A stretch of 64,000 nt of DNA, from positions 6,599,979 to 6,663,978 of the forward strand of contig NC_059388.1 in the NCBI RefSeq assembly GCF_019703515.2, read 5' to 3'. This DNA is from Myxocyprinus asiaticus. Taxonomy: Eukaryota; Chordata; Actinopteri; Cypriniformes; Catostomidae. Positions 23,011-32,875 of the stretch are shown here, piece by piece (the stretch's first letter is position 1; each line of letters opens with the position of its first letter). The notes beneath the pieces were generated by a model that had not been told where the DNA came from, ran no database searches, and was given only the letters and a program-made list of their open reading frames with translations. Made by a program: the position numbers and the translations under genes.

Positions 23011-23332
23011 TTATCAGAATGGGTTGGGGAAATACTTGTGTACCTAATTCTTGTTATTTTGTTTTCATATAGGAGATGACTTCTGCTAAATGAGCAAATG
23101 GAGCAAAAAAAAAAAAAAAAAAAGGAAAAGAAATTGTTTACAGAACAATCGTTTATTTATTAAATCTAACAAAAATGTTTAAAAAAATAATATATATAAG
23201 TATAATATAGATTGTGCATAATTTTTTTTGTTTGTTTTACTTTTATAAAATAAAATACAGTGTAGAACAAATAAAAAATTTTCCTTTTTATGTTGGAAAA
23301 ATGTACACACAGGAACACAACAGTTTTTAATT

Positions 23333-23910
23333 TCACCTAAATGGTGCTTCCTTGTAGCCAACATAGTTGCTAAAGAGGTCAGGGAATTTGTCTCCTATTT
23401 GCCACACGCAGCAGCTCGGTATTACCACCCTGTTCCCGGTTCCCAGACGTCCATGTTGCCAGATGGTGAACTGGCGATATGCAGAGTACCGATACTCTCT
23501 GTTATCTACCCTTGGGTCCTGTCTGTCAGTGAGTGCAAGAATGTCATTCCATGTCTGTCTAGCCAAACGTAGGATGCCCACATCAAGACAATAAAGTTCC
23601 ATATGGGCCTTCCTGCTGAGACACCTCTCTGGATTTTGACCACAACATTTGTGTTCTAAATCTGTCGGCATAAGCCGGCAGTTCAGGCAGGTACACCATG
23701 CAGGTTGTCCCCTGTTTTGAACATATGATCCTGTTGTTGTTCTCTGGTAATCCATAATGTCCAGAAAAACCCCTGGCAGACGTGTGACCACCATCTGCAG
23801 AACTTCATCCCTCTCTTCCTGGGACAGTTGTTGCAATTCTCTCTGGAAATTTAACATCTGTTTAGAATGGCTAGATTCATATTTCAAGTGGTTGTGGACT
23901 TTTAATTTTT

Positions 23911-23975
<65 letters not shown>

Positions 23976-24626
23976 AAAGATCTATGTCTGACCAACCTGC
24001 ATCTCTGCTGTCCTGACCCGGAGTCTGTCCTCTTCCGTGACATAATTGGCTTCTGCCTCTTCCCCTGCCCCGCACTACCACCTGCACCTCTGCCATGACC
24101 CCTTCCTCTTGCCCTCCCTCTTCCTCTATCATCACTGTCACTGCTTTCATCTATTGGAGCTGCATATATTTCTGAAATGGATTCCTGAAATGAAAAAAAT
24201 TAAATATTATGAAATTTATATTTATTTATATATATATTTCCATATTTGAGGTATGCTGATTCACAGTAACTTACATAAACAATGTTAATCTGTAATTATT
24301 CAGCAAGGTAAACTACAATAACACATGAAATGTATGCTAGACAATGTTCAAGATAATGCAAAAAGACCCATTCATTAGTGTAATGTAACTTGGTTATTCA
24401 GAAAATATATACAATCTATTATAAAACAATAGCACATTGATATATCAAAATGACAGTTGAGATGGAATCACATCAATAATGAATTGTGTCAACATATTTA
24501 TAATGTACAGCTTATTTTATAAACAGCTACTGTCATCATCCACCAAATATAATATACAGTCTCAAAGTTTGTAGTAAAACATTCATAACTGTGTAATTTT
24601 AATTATGCTACCTCATCTGTCATCAT
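23333..24626 (-). CDS. P2X7 ballast-domain protein carried by the TTAA transposon
   Basis: Three - strand exons join in frame: 24626-24612 (MMTDE), 24184-23997 and 23870-23333, with phases 0 and 2 and GT/AG sites, giving 246 residues and a TGA at 23333-23335. Residues 6-25 are acidic and Ser-rich, and 26-50 are Arg/Gly repeats ([14 protein letters not shown]), a likely nucleic-acid-binding or nuclear tail. Residues 73-110 look helical. Residues 120-246 are the ballast domain known from the cytosolic C-terminus of the P2X7 ion channel: [12 protein letters not shown], then [22 protein letters not shown] and YVGY. Nine cysteines (127, 129, 132, 143, 144, 151, 162, 221, 222) fit its zinc-binding set. 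No channel part is present. The gene is convergent with the transposase, 240 bp apart. A variable TA array lies in intron 2. Its role in the transposon is unknown. Confidence 0.85.
23914..23972. repeat. (TA)n array in intron of ballast-domain gene
   Basis: About 29 TA units in intron 2 of the - strand gene. Read through without splicing, it encodes alternating Ile-Tyr, which joins the exons into one artificial frame of 236 codons. Confidence 0.95.
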
Positions 24627-24779
24627 GATGCCGGTGAATCACGTTCAGTCTCTTTGTACGTTACGTCACGAGCGCAGGCACGAGCAAATGTAGCTGGCTG
24701 CGGTTCCCTTAACAGCCACAGGTGTCATTAATAACAACAGTTTCTGAATCTTACATACTGTACCTTTAATCAACGAATT

Positions 24780-25368
24780 CCAGGTAAAGAACTACACTAC
24801 CCTGAATCCTCAAGAGAGATCCACCAATCAGAGAAGATGCTGTTACTATAGAGTGCAACAGTGCCCGCCCACTTTTGCAGCCATCTTCATTTTGGAAGTA
24901 ATTTTCCCATTCATTTTTTCCATTGGGATTTCATAAAATGCTATATAAAAGAGTTTTAAACTTAAACTTTGATTTGAAGCAGAGAAGTATTTGGAAATCG
25001 GACAAAAAGACAAAGGAACAAGACTGTGTACTTAACGCCTTTCACAAGGGAATGAACTACAATCCCATGAAGCATTTCAAATGATGTACTGAATAAAAAA
25101 TGATGGAAAAATATAAAACTATTGATTTAAAGTTGTTGATTATAAGTATAGAAACAATATATTTTAATTATAGCCATCTTCAAATATTCAGATATTTTCA
25201 AATGTAGTTTGAGAGTGACTTGATTCCGTTATTCACAATACATCATGCGAATCCGCAGATGCTGCAGAGCTCTATTGGCGTGGTTTGTGAGCTGTGATTC
25301 TCTGATTGGTGTATCCTTCTCAAGGATCATGGGTAGTGTTGTTCTTTAACTGGAATTCCACTATTAAT
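24780..25368. repeat. Palindromic-ended element next to the TTAA transposon
   Basis: The left end (24784-24838, GAATTCCAGGTAAAGAACTA, then CACCAATCAGAGAA) is the reverse complement of the right end (about 25298-25366, TTCTCTGATTGGTGTAT, then TTCTTTAACTGGAATTCC). The interior has an ACTACAATCCCATGAAGC motif (25048-25065), like the ZNF143 site. Target duplications are not clear. No coding capacity. It directly abuts the TTAA at 24776. Confidence 0.7.
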
Positions 25369-26181
25369 CATGATTTCTAAAAAATGACATTGAAAAACGT
25401 GGACTGATGGTTTCAACAGAAGCATATTCTTTCGATTAACTATCTTGGAGCTCACGGTAGGTCTGTTTTTAAATATTTATAATTTATTATTTAAAATGTA
25501 TTAGCTTATAGGAAAATTTTATGGGATTTTTACTTGTGGAACCAGACTACTGTGATCTATAAACATTTTTCAATAACCAAGGCAGCTAATAAAGCGAGCG
25601 GTCAATGTGGCGCTCTGTTCTTGATTAAAAAAGGGGGAAGACTATTTGATGTTCTGGATTTTGGGATGAAATTGTCCCTCTGCATCTTTGTTGTAAGGGA
25701 CGATCTCTTGACCACAACACTGTCATATGTCATAAAAGATATAACAGCTATTGGCCAAGATGAAAGGATGACCAAAGGATGCGTTGCTGTGCACATATAG
25801 TAGCTCTTTTCATCTCTCCCTTCAGAGGATCAAAACTGAAGAGTAGTGATGTCATGTGCTGCAGGAAGGCTGAGGGTGCAGAAAGGGCAGAGGTCAGTTT
25901 TCTTTTATCTTTCAGTCTCTTTGTCACTCTTTCTCTTCTCTCTGCACGTTTTTTGCAGTTCACAGCACTAATTCACTGACAAGAACAAGAGAAAGGACAA
26001 ACAAAGCCAAAGTGTGTGTGTGAGAGACATAAATGAACAGATAATGTACTAGCTTATACTCTATGAATGACAAAAAAACAATGAGTTTAGAGAAAATAAA
26101 GTACTTGGTTCTGGACAAGTTGCACAAGGTGATTTGAAACTACAAGTAATCCAATACAAGGTACTTTTATTAGATTACATA
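25369..26181. other. No gene confirmed
   Basis: An 88-codon + strand frame (25534-25800, MWNQTTVIYKHFSITKAANK and on) has no domain I recognise and no obvious start context or homologous signature. Pyrimidine-rich stretches lie at 25900-25950. Confidence 0.5.
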
Positions 26182-27038
26182 TACAGTATATGGAAAAATT
26201 TAAGAGACCACTGCAACATTTTCAGTATCTCTGGATTTATTATTTATAGGTATGTGTTTGATTAAAATGAACATTTTTGTTTTATTCTATAAAGTACTGA
26301 CAACATTTCTCCCAAATTCCAACTAAAAATATTGTCACTTAGAGCATTTATTTGTAGAAAATGACAACTGGTCAAAATAACAAAAAAGATGCCGTTTTCA
26401 GACCTAAAATAATGCAAAGAAAACAAGTTTATATTAATTTTTAAACAACACAATACTAATGTTTTAACTTAGGTAGAGTTCAGAAATCAATATTTGGTGG
26501 AATAACTGTGATTTTCAATCACAGCTTTCATGCGTCTTTGCATGCTCTCCACCAGTCTTTCACATTGCTGTGAGGTGACAATATGCCAATCCTGGCACAC
26601 AAATTCAAGCAGCTCGGCTTTGCTTGATGGCTTGTGGCCATCCATCTTTCTCTTGGTCACATTCCAGAGGTTTTCAATGGGGTTCAGGTCTGGAGATTGG
26701 GCTGGTCATGACATGGTCTTGATCCGGTGGTCCTCCATCCACACCTTGATTGACCTGGCTGTGTGGCATGTAGCATTGACCTGCTGGAAAAACCAATACT
26801 CAGAGTTGGGGAACATTGTCAGAGCAGAAGGAAGCAAGTTTTCTTCCAGGATAACAATGTACGTAGCTTGATTCTTGTGTTCTTCACAAAGATGAATCTG
26901 CCCCGATTCCAGCCTTGCTGAAGCACCCCCAGATCATCACCGATCCTCCACCTGGTCATCTAATGGTTAGACGGAGACCTGGAGAGGCCTTCAAGCCACA
27001 GTGTCTCGTACCCACTGTGAAATTTGGTGGATATGATA
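26182..27038 (-). mobile_element. Tc1-like element fragment (family B), transposase C-terminal half
   Basis: On the - strand the region gives relics of PDLNPIENLWN-like sequence (from 26690-26650, CCAGACCTGAACCCCATTGA), the family's third catalytic acid, and a C-terminal SMQRRMKAVI-like end near 26530. The outer end TACAGTATATGGAAAAATTT is at 26182. The N-terminal half and the other end are missing; family A starts at 27041. Confidence 0.8.
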
Positions 27039-27228
27039 TACACTGGCGGCCAGAAGTTTGGAATAATGTACAGATGTTGCACTTATGCAAAGAAATTGGT
27101 ACTTTTATTCACCAAAGTGGCATTCAACTGATCACAATATATAGTCAGGACATTAATAACGTGAAAAATTACTATTACAATTTGTTAAAATGTGCAGAAC
27201 TTCTTAAACTACTTCAAAGAGTTCTCAT

Positions 27229-27697
27229 CTAAAAATCCTCCATTGCAATGACAGCTTTGCAGGTCTTTGGCATTCTAGCTGCCAGTTTGTCTAGGTACTC
27301 TGGTGACATTTCACCCCACGCTTCCTGTAGCACTTGCCATATATGTAGCTGTCTTGTTGGGCACTTCTCACGCACCTTACAGTCTAGCTGATCCCACAAA
27401 AGCTCAATGGGGTTAAGATCCATGACACTCTTTTCCAATTATTTGTTGTCCAATGTCTGTGTTTCTTTGCCCACTCTAACCTTTTCTTTTTTGTTTCAAA
27501 AGTGGCTTTTTCTTTGCAATTCTTCCCATAAGGCCTACACCCCTGAGTCTTCTCTTTACTGTCATACATGAAACTGGTGTTGAGCAGGTAGAATTCAATG
27601 AAGCTGTCAGCTGAGGACATGTGAGGTGTATATTTCTCAAACTCGAGACTCTGATGTACTTATCCTCTTGTTTAATTGTACATCTGACCTTCCACAT
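27229..27697 (-). pseudogene. Tc1-like transposase pseudogene (family A)
   Basis: On the - strand, three overlapping frames hold KQEDKYIRVSSLRNIHLTCP, KEKATFETKKKRLEWAKKHR and MDLNPIELLWDQLDCKV. The last contains the third catalytic acid. The first DNA-binding helix and the first two catalytic acids are missing, and the C-terminus is shortened (AVIAMEDF). It has the same deletion pattern as the 12.7 kb copy, so this is a shared non-autonomous lineage. Confidence 0.88.
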
Positions 27698-27813
27698 CTC
27701 TTTCTGTATAGTACCAAATTAGCAATTTAGCATGATTACTCAAGGATAAGGTGTTGGAGTGATGGCTGCTGGAAATGGGTCCTATCTAGGTTTGATCAAA
27801 AATGACTTTTTCA

Positions 27814-28262
27814 GGGGGGCCTGGGTAGCTCAGCGAGCACTGATGCTGACTACCACCCCTGGAGTCACGAGTTCAAATCCAGGGCGTGCTGAGTGACTTC
27901 AGCCATATCTCCTAAGCAACCAAATTGGCCCGGTTGCTAGGGAGCATAGAGTCACATGGGGTAACCTCCTCGTGGTTGCTATAATGTGATTCTCGCTCTT
28001 GGTGGGACGCGTGGTGAGTTGTGCGTGGATGCCGCGGAGAAAAGCGCGGGTCTCCACATGCGCTACTTCTCCCCGGTAATGCACTCAACAAGCCACGTGA
28101 TAAGATGCGTGAATTGATGGTCTCAGATGCAAAGGAAACCGAGGTTCGTCCTCCGTCACCCGAGGCGAGTCACTACGCCACCACAAGGATTTAGAGCGCA
28201 CTGGGAATTGGGCATTCCAAATTGGGGAGAAAAGGGGGATAAACCCCCCCCTCCCAAAAAAG
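27814..28262 (+). mobile_element. tRNA-headed SINE inside Tc1 element
   Basis: The head GGGGCCTGGGTAGCTCAGCG and the B-box-like GAGTTCAAATCC are tRNA-like. The body has GGCCCGGTTGCTAGGGAGCA, and the tail has GGGCATTCCAAATTGGGGAG and then an A/C-rich end. It is the most complete copy with a tail. Flanking CTTTTTCA/CTTTTCA repeats fit a diverged target duplication. Confidence 0.9.
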
Positions 28263-28416
28263 AAGAATCTTTTCAAATAGTGACGGTGCTGTTTTTTACA
28301 ACAGTAATGTCCTGACTATGCTCTGTGATCAGCTGAATGCCACTTTGGTGAATTAAAATACCAATTTCCTTCCGAAACAGCAAAATCTGTACATTATTCC
28401 AAACTTTTGGCCGCCA

Positions 28417-28420
<4 letters not shown>

Positions 28421-28457
<37 letters not shown>
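28421..28457. repeat. (TA)n array between two Tc1 elements
   Basis: About 18 TA units, with no other sequence between the right end of family A and the left end of family C. Confidence 0.95.
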
Positions 28458-28460
<3 letters not shown>

Positions 28461-29876
28461 TTGCAATCGAAATTATTCAACCCCTATTGCATGTAGCTGT
28501 CTCTTAAATATGTAAGGCTACACAAGTAATTGTTTTAAAACAAAATTAAGTCATCAATCTGCAATGGCACTTATTTAAGTTTAAAAATTTAAGTTTAGCG
28601 TTGTAAGCAAAAATGTATTTCTATGCAAAAAATGCAATTAAAAATAAGCTGTCTCAAAAGCTAATAGAGGAGATTATTTCATTACACAAGAAAGGTCATG
28701 GCTAAAAGTACATTTCCAAGGCACTTCAATTTCCAATAGACAAAGTTGGCAGCACCATTCATACATTTTTTAAATATGGTACAACAGCAACCTTCTTGGG
28801 GTGTGGAAGAAAGCAAAACTTCACCAAGGGAAATGTTGACTTGAATATTCAAGAAGTAATTAGGAAAGACCTGTGGAGTCCTGGAAGAAGGTTTTATAGA
28901 TGTATGACACTAAACTGAAAATGAGTTTTAGACCCATGGGTCAGCAGTACGTCTGGAGTAAGATGACAAGGTGATGACAAGAACGACACCATCCCCACAG
29001 TCAAGCATGGAGGTGGGTCACTCCTGTTATTGGGGTGTTATTGGGCTGCAGGAAATGGCTATCCTGTCTATGTGACTGAAACCATGGATTCTTTCAGGTT
29101 TCAGGCCATTTTGGCATGAAAAATGTGATGCCTTCAGTGTGTAAATTGAAGCTCAGTGATCACTGGACTTTCCAGCAAGACAATAACAACAAGGATACAT
29201 CCAAGTTGTCCAAAATCTGGTTCAGGGATGGGTCATGGAATGTCCTTAAATGGCCTTTTCAGTCCATCATTAAAATCCCATTGCAAACCTTTGTTGGGAT
29301 TTCAAGGAAGCAGTGGCAGCACAGAAACCAAAGAATGTCAATGAGCTGGAAGCTTTTGCTCATGAGAAATCTTCTAATAGAGAGGTGTCCGAAGCCTAAG
29401 AACACTTACCTGAAACATTTATTTGCTTTTATTAAGGATAAAGGATGCTCCACAAATGATTGACTTTGGGGGTTGAATATTTTTGGCATTTGTGGAGAGA
29501 ATTAGTTAATTTTTATTTTAAAATTTTGCTAAACTTTGTTCTCAAAATCATTCAAATGTGTATTAAAAACTTACTTTGACTATTTACTGAGGTTTTAGTT
29601 TATGTGTTTTAATTCACATCACCAGAATGTATTGCTGGTCAGGGGGGTTGAATAATTTTGATCATATTTAAAAAATGTATGAATAGTTAATGACATGGCT
29701 GTATTTTTAAAAAATCCTGCTATTTACAAATATTAGGTTATATATTCACACTATGACTTTGAATTTGTCACTCAACTGATAAAGATGTAAAGTTTAAAAA
29801 TTCTGGGTCATCAGAAAAGCTTACCTTTGTAAATCCTTACTGTCTTGGGGGGCTTGAATAATTTAGATTGCAACTG
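28458..29876 (+). mobile_element. Tc1-like element (family C) with decayed transposase
   Basis: Ends CAGTTGCAATCGAAATTATT and AATAATTTAGATTGCAACTG are inverted repeats with TA outside both. Inside, the + strand carries transposase relics in several frames: a VKHGGGSLLLLG-like stretch at about 28995-29030, TFQQDNNNK at 29170-29196 (second catalytic acid) and WPFQSIIKIP at 29255-29285 (degenerate SPDLNPIE). It ends with a GHPKR-like segment. Stops and shifts make it inactive. A repeat of the GGGGGTTGAATAATTTTGAT end at 29642-29662 suggests internal direct repeats. Confidence 0.85.
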
Positions 29877-29894
29877 TATATATGTATATACACA

Positions 29895-30072
29895 CACTAG
29901 CAGCCAAAAGTTTTAAATAATGAACAGATTTAGCTGTTTCGGAAGGAAATTGGTACTTTAATTCAACAAAGTGACATTCAACTGATCACAAAGTATAGTC
30001 AGGACATTACTGATGTAAAATACAGCAGCATCACTATTTGAAAAATAATTTTTGATCAAATCTAGACAGACC

Positions 30073-30074
<2 letters not shown>
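29895..30074 (+). mobile_element. Single terminal repeat of Tc1 family A
   Basis: CACTAGCAGCCAAAAGTTTT, then the GAAATTGGTACTTTAATTC and CATTCAACTGATCACAA motifs match the family A left end. It breaks off in the TA array at 30075, so it is a truncated end. Confidence 0.85.

Positions 30075-30147
<73 letters not shown>
30075..30147. repeat. (TA)n array
   Basis: About 36 TA units between the broken family A end and the inverted-repeat element that begins at 30148. Confidence 0.97.
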
Positions 30148-30151
<4 letters not shown>

Positions 30152-32782
30152 GTTGGGAGGGTTACTTTTGAAATGTATTCCACTACAGATTACAGAATAC
30201 ATGCTGTAAAATGTCATTTGTAACGTATTCTGTTAGATAACTCAAGGTCAGTAACGTATTCTAAATACTTTGAAATACTTCTTCAGCACTGGTAGATTCT
30301 TTCACTTGTTTTGACTATAAAAACTCTGCCAGTACAGTAAGACAAAATACACATGTTAAAAATACATTTTTTGAAAAACCTAAATATCTTATGCAATGTT
30401 GTTTCTAAAACAAGATAAATCAAACTGATCTTATTTTAAGGATTTTTAGATATTTTTACAGGAAAACAATACAAAAATTATTATCAAGAATACGATTTTT
30501 GCCCTAATATCAAAGGTCTTACTAGAAAAAAACAAAAAATTATGATCCAACGTGAATTTTCTTGATAAAAAATATGATCGTGCCTGATAACATGTGAATG
30601 TAAAATGGCTAGAAATAGCATTTTAGCCTAGGGTAAAACTGACAGTTTACACAAGGATTATTTCTATTTCTTCTGCTCCAAACTTCATAAGAAAGTGTTT
30701 CACCACTGTTCAAATGCACTTTGAATCACATCATCTATATGTATGTTGGGCCTCATGTATTCAGATAGAAGACAAAAGCAGGCCTAACACAGACGTAAAA
30801 ACCTAACTCAGGCCCCCACATACCAGGTCATAAATTATACTGATAAAATCGCACCAAAATCAAACAAAGGGAGTCCAAAACAGACTACAAATCCCATGAA
30901 GCCTTGCTCACTAAAGGATCAAACTCTCAACTCCTATTGGATGAGGCACAGAACAGAACGCACCTCAAACCATGACATCATCAGGAGTAGAAATACCTCT
31001 GAAATGCTTCCGGGATTTGCTTCCAGCAACTTTGTTCGCCGAGTATAGACGTAGCTCATCGCTGCTCTCAGGTGCAACCTCGTGGCACAAGGAAGTAACA
31101 TCCGACTTGAAACTGTGGCCATACAATCTCCATCTCGCTGGACAAGTTGAGATTACTCTGTGTTCAACCGAACACTCTAACGGATCCGAAGGAGACCGCT
31201 GAGCAATCCACATCTTCATCCGTTTGCCTGCAGAAGTGAAGAGATTAAAGATTTCTCTTCCATCTTCAATCAAGTCGATATTTCTGAGTTCTCCACCAGC
31301 CCGCCGAGAATCAGTCAGCCGTACGCCCGCCGACAGATTGAGGAAACGGCCTCCCGTCATCACCCGAGCCTCAAGGAACCGGGTCGGAATTAAAGGACGG
31401 ATGATCACACATTCTGCATCCTCATGCGATTCAATAAGAGGTTTACGTCTGGGCAGAGATAGAATATTATAGTGTGTTATTCTTGTGTTTCAAGGTTTTT
31501 GTATGTACAGTTTACGGACCGCCATGTCCGCTCATTATTAATACTCAGGGTATTAATTATCACGAATCTGTTTTGCAAATTGGACTGTTGTGCATTTTCG
31601 CCATCGCGGGTGAGACCGGCAAACTGAGTTTATCCACTAAAGAGTCAAAGAACGCGGGACTTGTACGAGCCGTCCACCGCATCTCTGAGCGATAAACTAA
31701 CAGCTGCTTTCTCTACCACGATCGCAAAATCGGCTTTAGGGCCGTCACTTTATTCTCTCTCTCTCTCATACTAACCACACACACACACACACACACGCAC
31801 TCTCACACATACACACACCCTCATGTGTTATAGGATTATTTTGATTTCCATATCTAATCATATTACTGTTTATTTTGTAGTTGTAAGTCGGAAGTTTATT
31901 GACTGCATTGTATTAATTATTAATTGATATTACTGCATAAATAAACTTTGTTTATATTACAAAGAGAAGTGTTTTGGTTTGTTTTGCATACGCCTGTGTC
32001 ATGCTGACGGGATGTCAGTGCTCAGATTCAAGCCTTCATTCTTTGTTTTTTTTCCCCGAAAATCGATATTCTTCGGATGTCGATTTTCCTAAGAAAACAA
32101 TCTAATATTGAGACTGTTATACTATCTGGTTATTAGTCCCTGATTCCAGGGTGGTGCCCCGTCAATGTTAATCCTTATTTATATTCTGTTGATTTTTGAT
32201 AATTGATAATTATCTTTGATGATTGTTGAATTTGAATGATCAGTAAGCTGTACAAGTGTTAATTGTAATTAATGTTTCATCGATGTTAACAATTAACAAT
32301 TATCTTTGATAATTGTTGATTTAAAGGATTAAAAAAAAAGCTAACATTGATTCTCATCAATGTTCTATTGATTTTAATAATTAATAATTATCTTTGATAC
32401 CAAACCAAACCCGCTCCTAAACGTAGCGCACTACATTTACTGGAGCCCCATATGAGGTTTTAATGAGTTAGATTCAATTAATTAATTTAAATATTAATTA
32501 ATAACTAAAGAAATTATTATTAATTATTTCTGATAGTAACACTGATCTAAACAACCAGTAAAGCCCTACATGTATACATTTTTCCATCTGAAAGGACTAA
32601 ATATTAAATGAAACAAATGACAATAAAATGCAAAGTAATCTCTTCAGTAATCAAAATACTTTTTGAATGTAACTGTATTCTAATTACCAATGATTTAAAT
32701 TGTAACTGTAGTGGAACACAGTTACTTATATTTTGTATTTTAAATACGTATTCCCGTTACATGTATTTCGTTACTCCCCAAC

Positions 32783-32785
<3 letters not shown>
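30148..32785. mobile_element. Inverted-repeat element (CAGAGTTGGGAGGGTTAC ends) holding an unidentified block
   Basis: The left end CAGAGTTGGGAGGGTTAC and the right end CGTTACTCCCCAACCCTG are inverted repeats, each followed inwards by TGTATTCCACTACAGATTAC/GTAACTGTAGTGGAACACA. This end type is frequent in fish. The outer 200-300 bp on each side belong to the element. About 30860-32460 in the middle has a different, GC-richer composition and may be a later insertion. Confidence 0.75.
30860..32460. other. Unidentified GC-richer block, possibly LTR-like
   Basis: It begins with ACTACAAATCCCATGAAGC (30883-30901, ZNF143-like site) and a CCTATTGGATGAGG CCAAT-like box, which together look like a promoter. 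Open frames occur on both strands (30965-31408 on -, 147 codons; 31224-31472 on +) without any recognised domain. TC and AC microsatellites lie at 31755-31815. AATAAA occurs at 31939-31944. A TGGTGCCCCGT motif (32152-32162) resembles a primer-binding site, so this could be an LTR plus leader. I could not find a second LTR. Confidence 0.35.
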
Positions 32786-32853
<68 letters not shown>

Positions 32854-32875
32854 TTTAATTTTTTTTTTTTTTTAC
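32786..32875. repeat. (TG)n(TA)n and poly-T
   Basis: Compound microsatellite directly at the right end of the inverted-repeat element. Confidence 0.95.

Larger units (their letters stand above)
19523..23093 (+). pseudogene. Kolobok-like transposase, multi-exon, inactivated
   Basis: Exons inferred from GT/AG sites and continuous phase: 19523-19764, 19973-20089, 20269-20337, 20479-20599 joined to 20945-21004 (split by a solo LTR), 21149-21253, 21550-21746, 21923-22087, 22290-22515 and 23073-23093. Recognisable parts are MESSKRPAPSTTPTPTQT at the start, GRYKEYGVIHSLDIWHAAKH, LKDIVNHFWFC, CEVLHHVCDIHEWALGN, DLESFQNHILMYAGKRF and LDYNHHNHRP. Three lesions kill it: TGA at 19697 where the sister copy has Trp, TAG at 21224 in the NHFWFCC exon, and absence of the central catalytic region between exons 3 and 4. 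The role would have been cut-and-paste transposition at TTAA. Assignment to Kolobok comes from TTAA and remembered fish homologues, so the superfamily name is moderate and the transposase call strong. Confidence 0.75.
19227..24775. mobile_element. 5.5-kb TTAA-flanked transposon (Kolobok-like) with two convergent genes
   Basis: The left end AGGTGCAATATGTAA (19227) and the right end TTACATACTGTACCT (24775) are inverted repeats. TTAA lies immediately outside both (19223-19226 and 24776-24779), the duplication used by Kolobok and piggyBac elements. A multi-exon transposase gene runs rightward from the left end and stops at 23093. A three-exon P2X7-ballast-domain gene runs leftward from the right end and stops at 23333. 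A shorter relative at 9395-10500 confirms both ends. Later insertions are a solo LTR (20600-20939), a MITE (22852-23010) and a TA array (23914-23972). I favour Kolobok over piggyBac because the transposase C-terminus resembles the Kolobok-type proteins of fish as I remember them; no alignment was run. Confidence 0.88.
27041..28420 (-). mobile_element. Tc1-like element (family A) with inserted SINE
   Basis: Ends CACTGGCGGCCAGAAGTTTG and CCAAACTTTTGGCCGCCAGTG are inverted repeats. Transposase relics on the - strand run 27720-27229. A SINE interrupts its N-terminal side at 27814-28262, leaving TCTTTTCAAATAGTG on the right and GACTTTTTCA on the left. TA arrays border it. Confidence 0.9.

Noticed and set aside
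23333..24043. Single-exon 236-residue protein including an Ile-Tyr run
   Set aside because: The Ile-Tyr stretch is the translated (TA)n array. The in-phase splice sites at 23997 and 23870 remove it, and the upstream exon 24612-24626 supplies a start.
23333..24626. A P2X7 receptor gene of the host
   Set aside because: No channel exons (transmembrane or ATP-binding parts) lie nearby, and the gene is enclosed by the transposon ends and TTAA.
19227..24775. piggyBac superfamily for the TTAA transposon
   Set aside because: TTAA fits, but the multi-exon protein has none of the piggyBac signatures I know, and its C-terminal motifs resemble Kolobok-type fish proteins. Kept as Kolobok-like with moderate confidence.
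27814..27890. Functional tRNA genes at the SINE heads (also 2976-3357, 41700-42094, 56706-57165)
   Set aside because: The A/B-box-like parts are there, but no complete cloverleaf is followed by a normal 3' end. The sequence continues into a shared SINE body in every copy.
30965..31408. 147-codon - strand protein
   Set aside because: No recognised domain, competing open frames on the other strand, and location in a GC-richer repeat-like block. Chance in GC-rich DNA is the simpler explanation.
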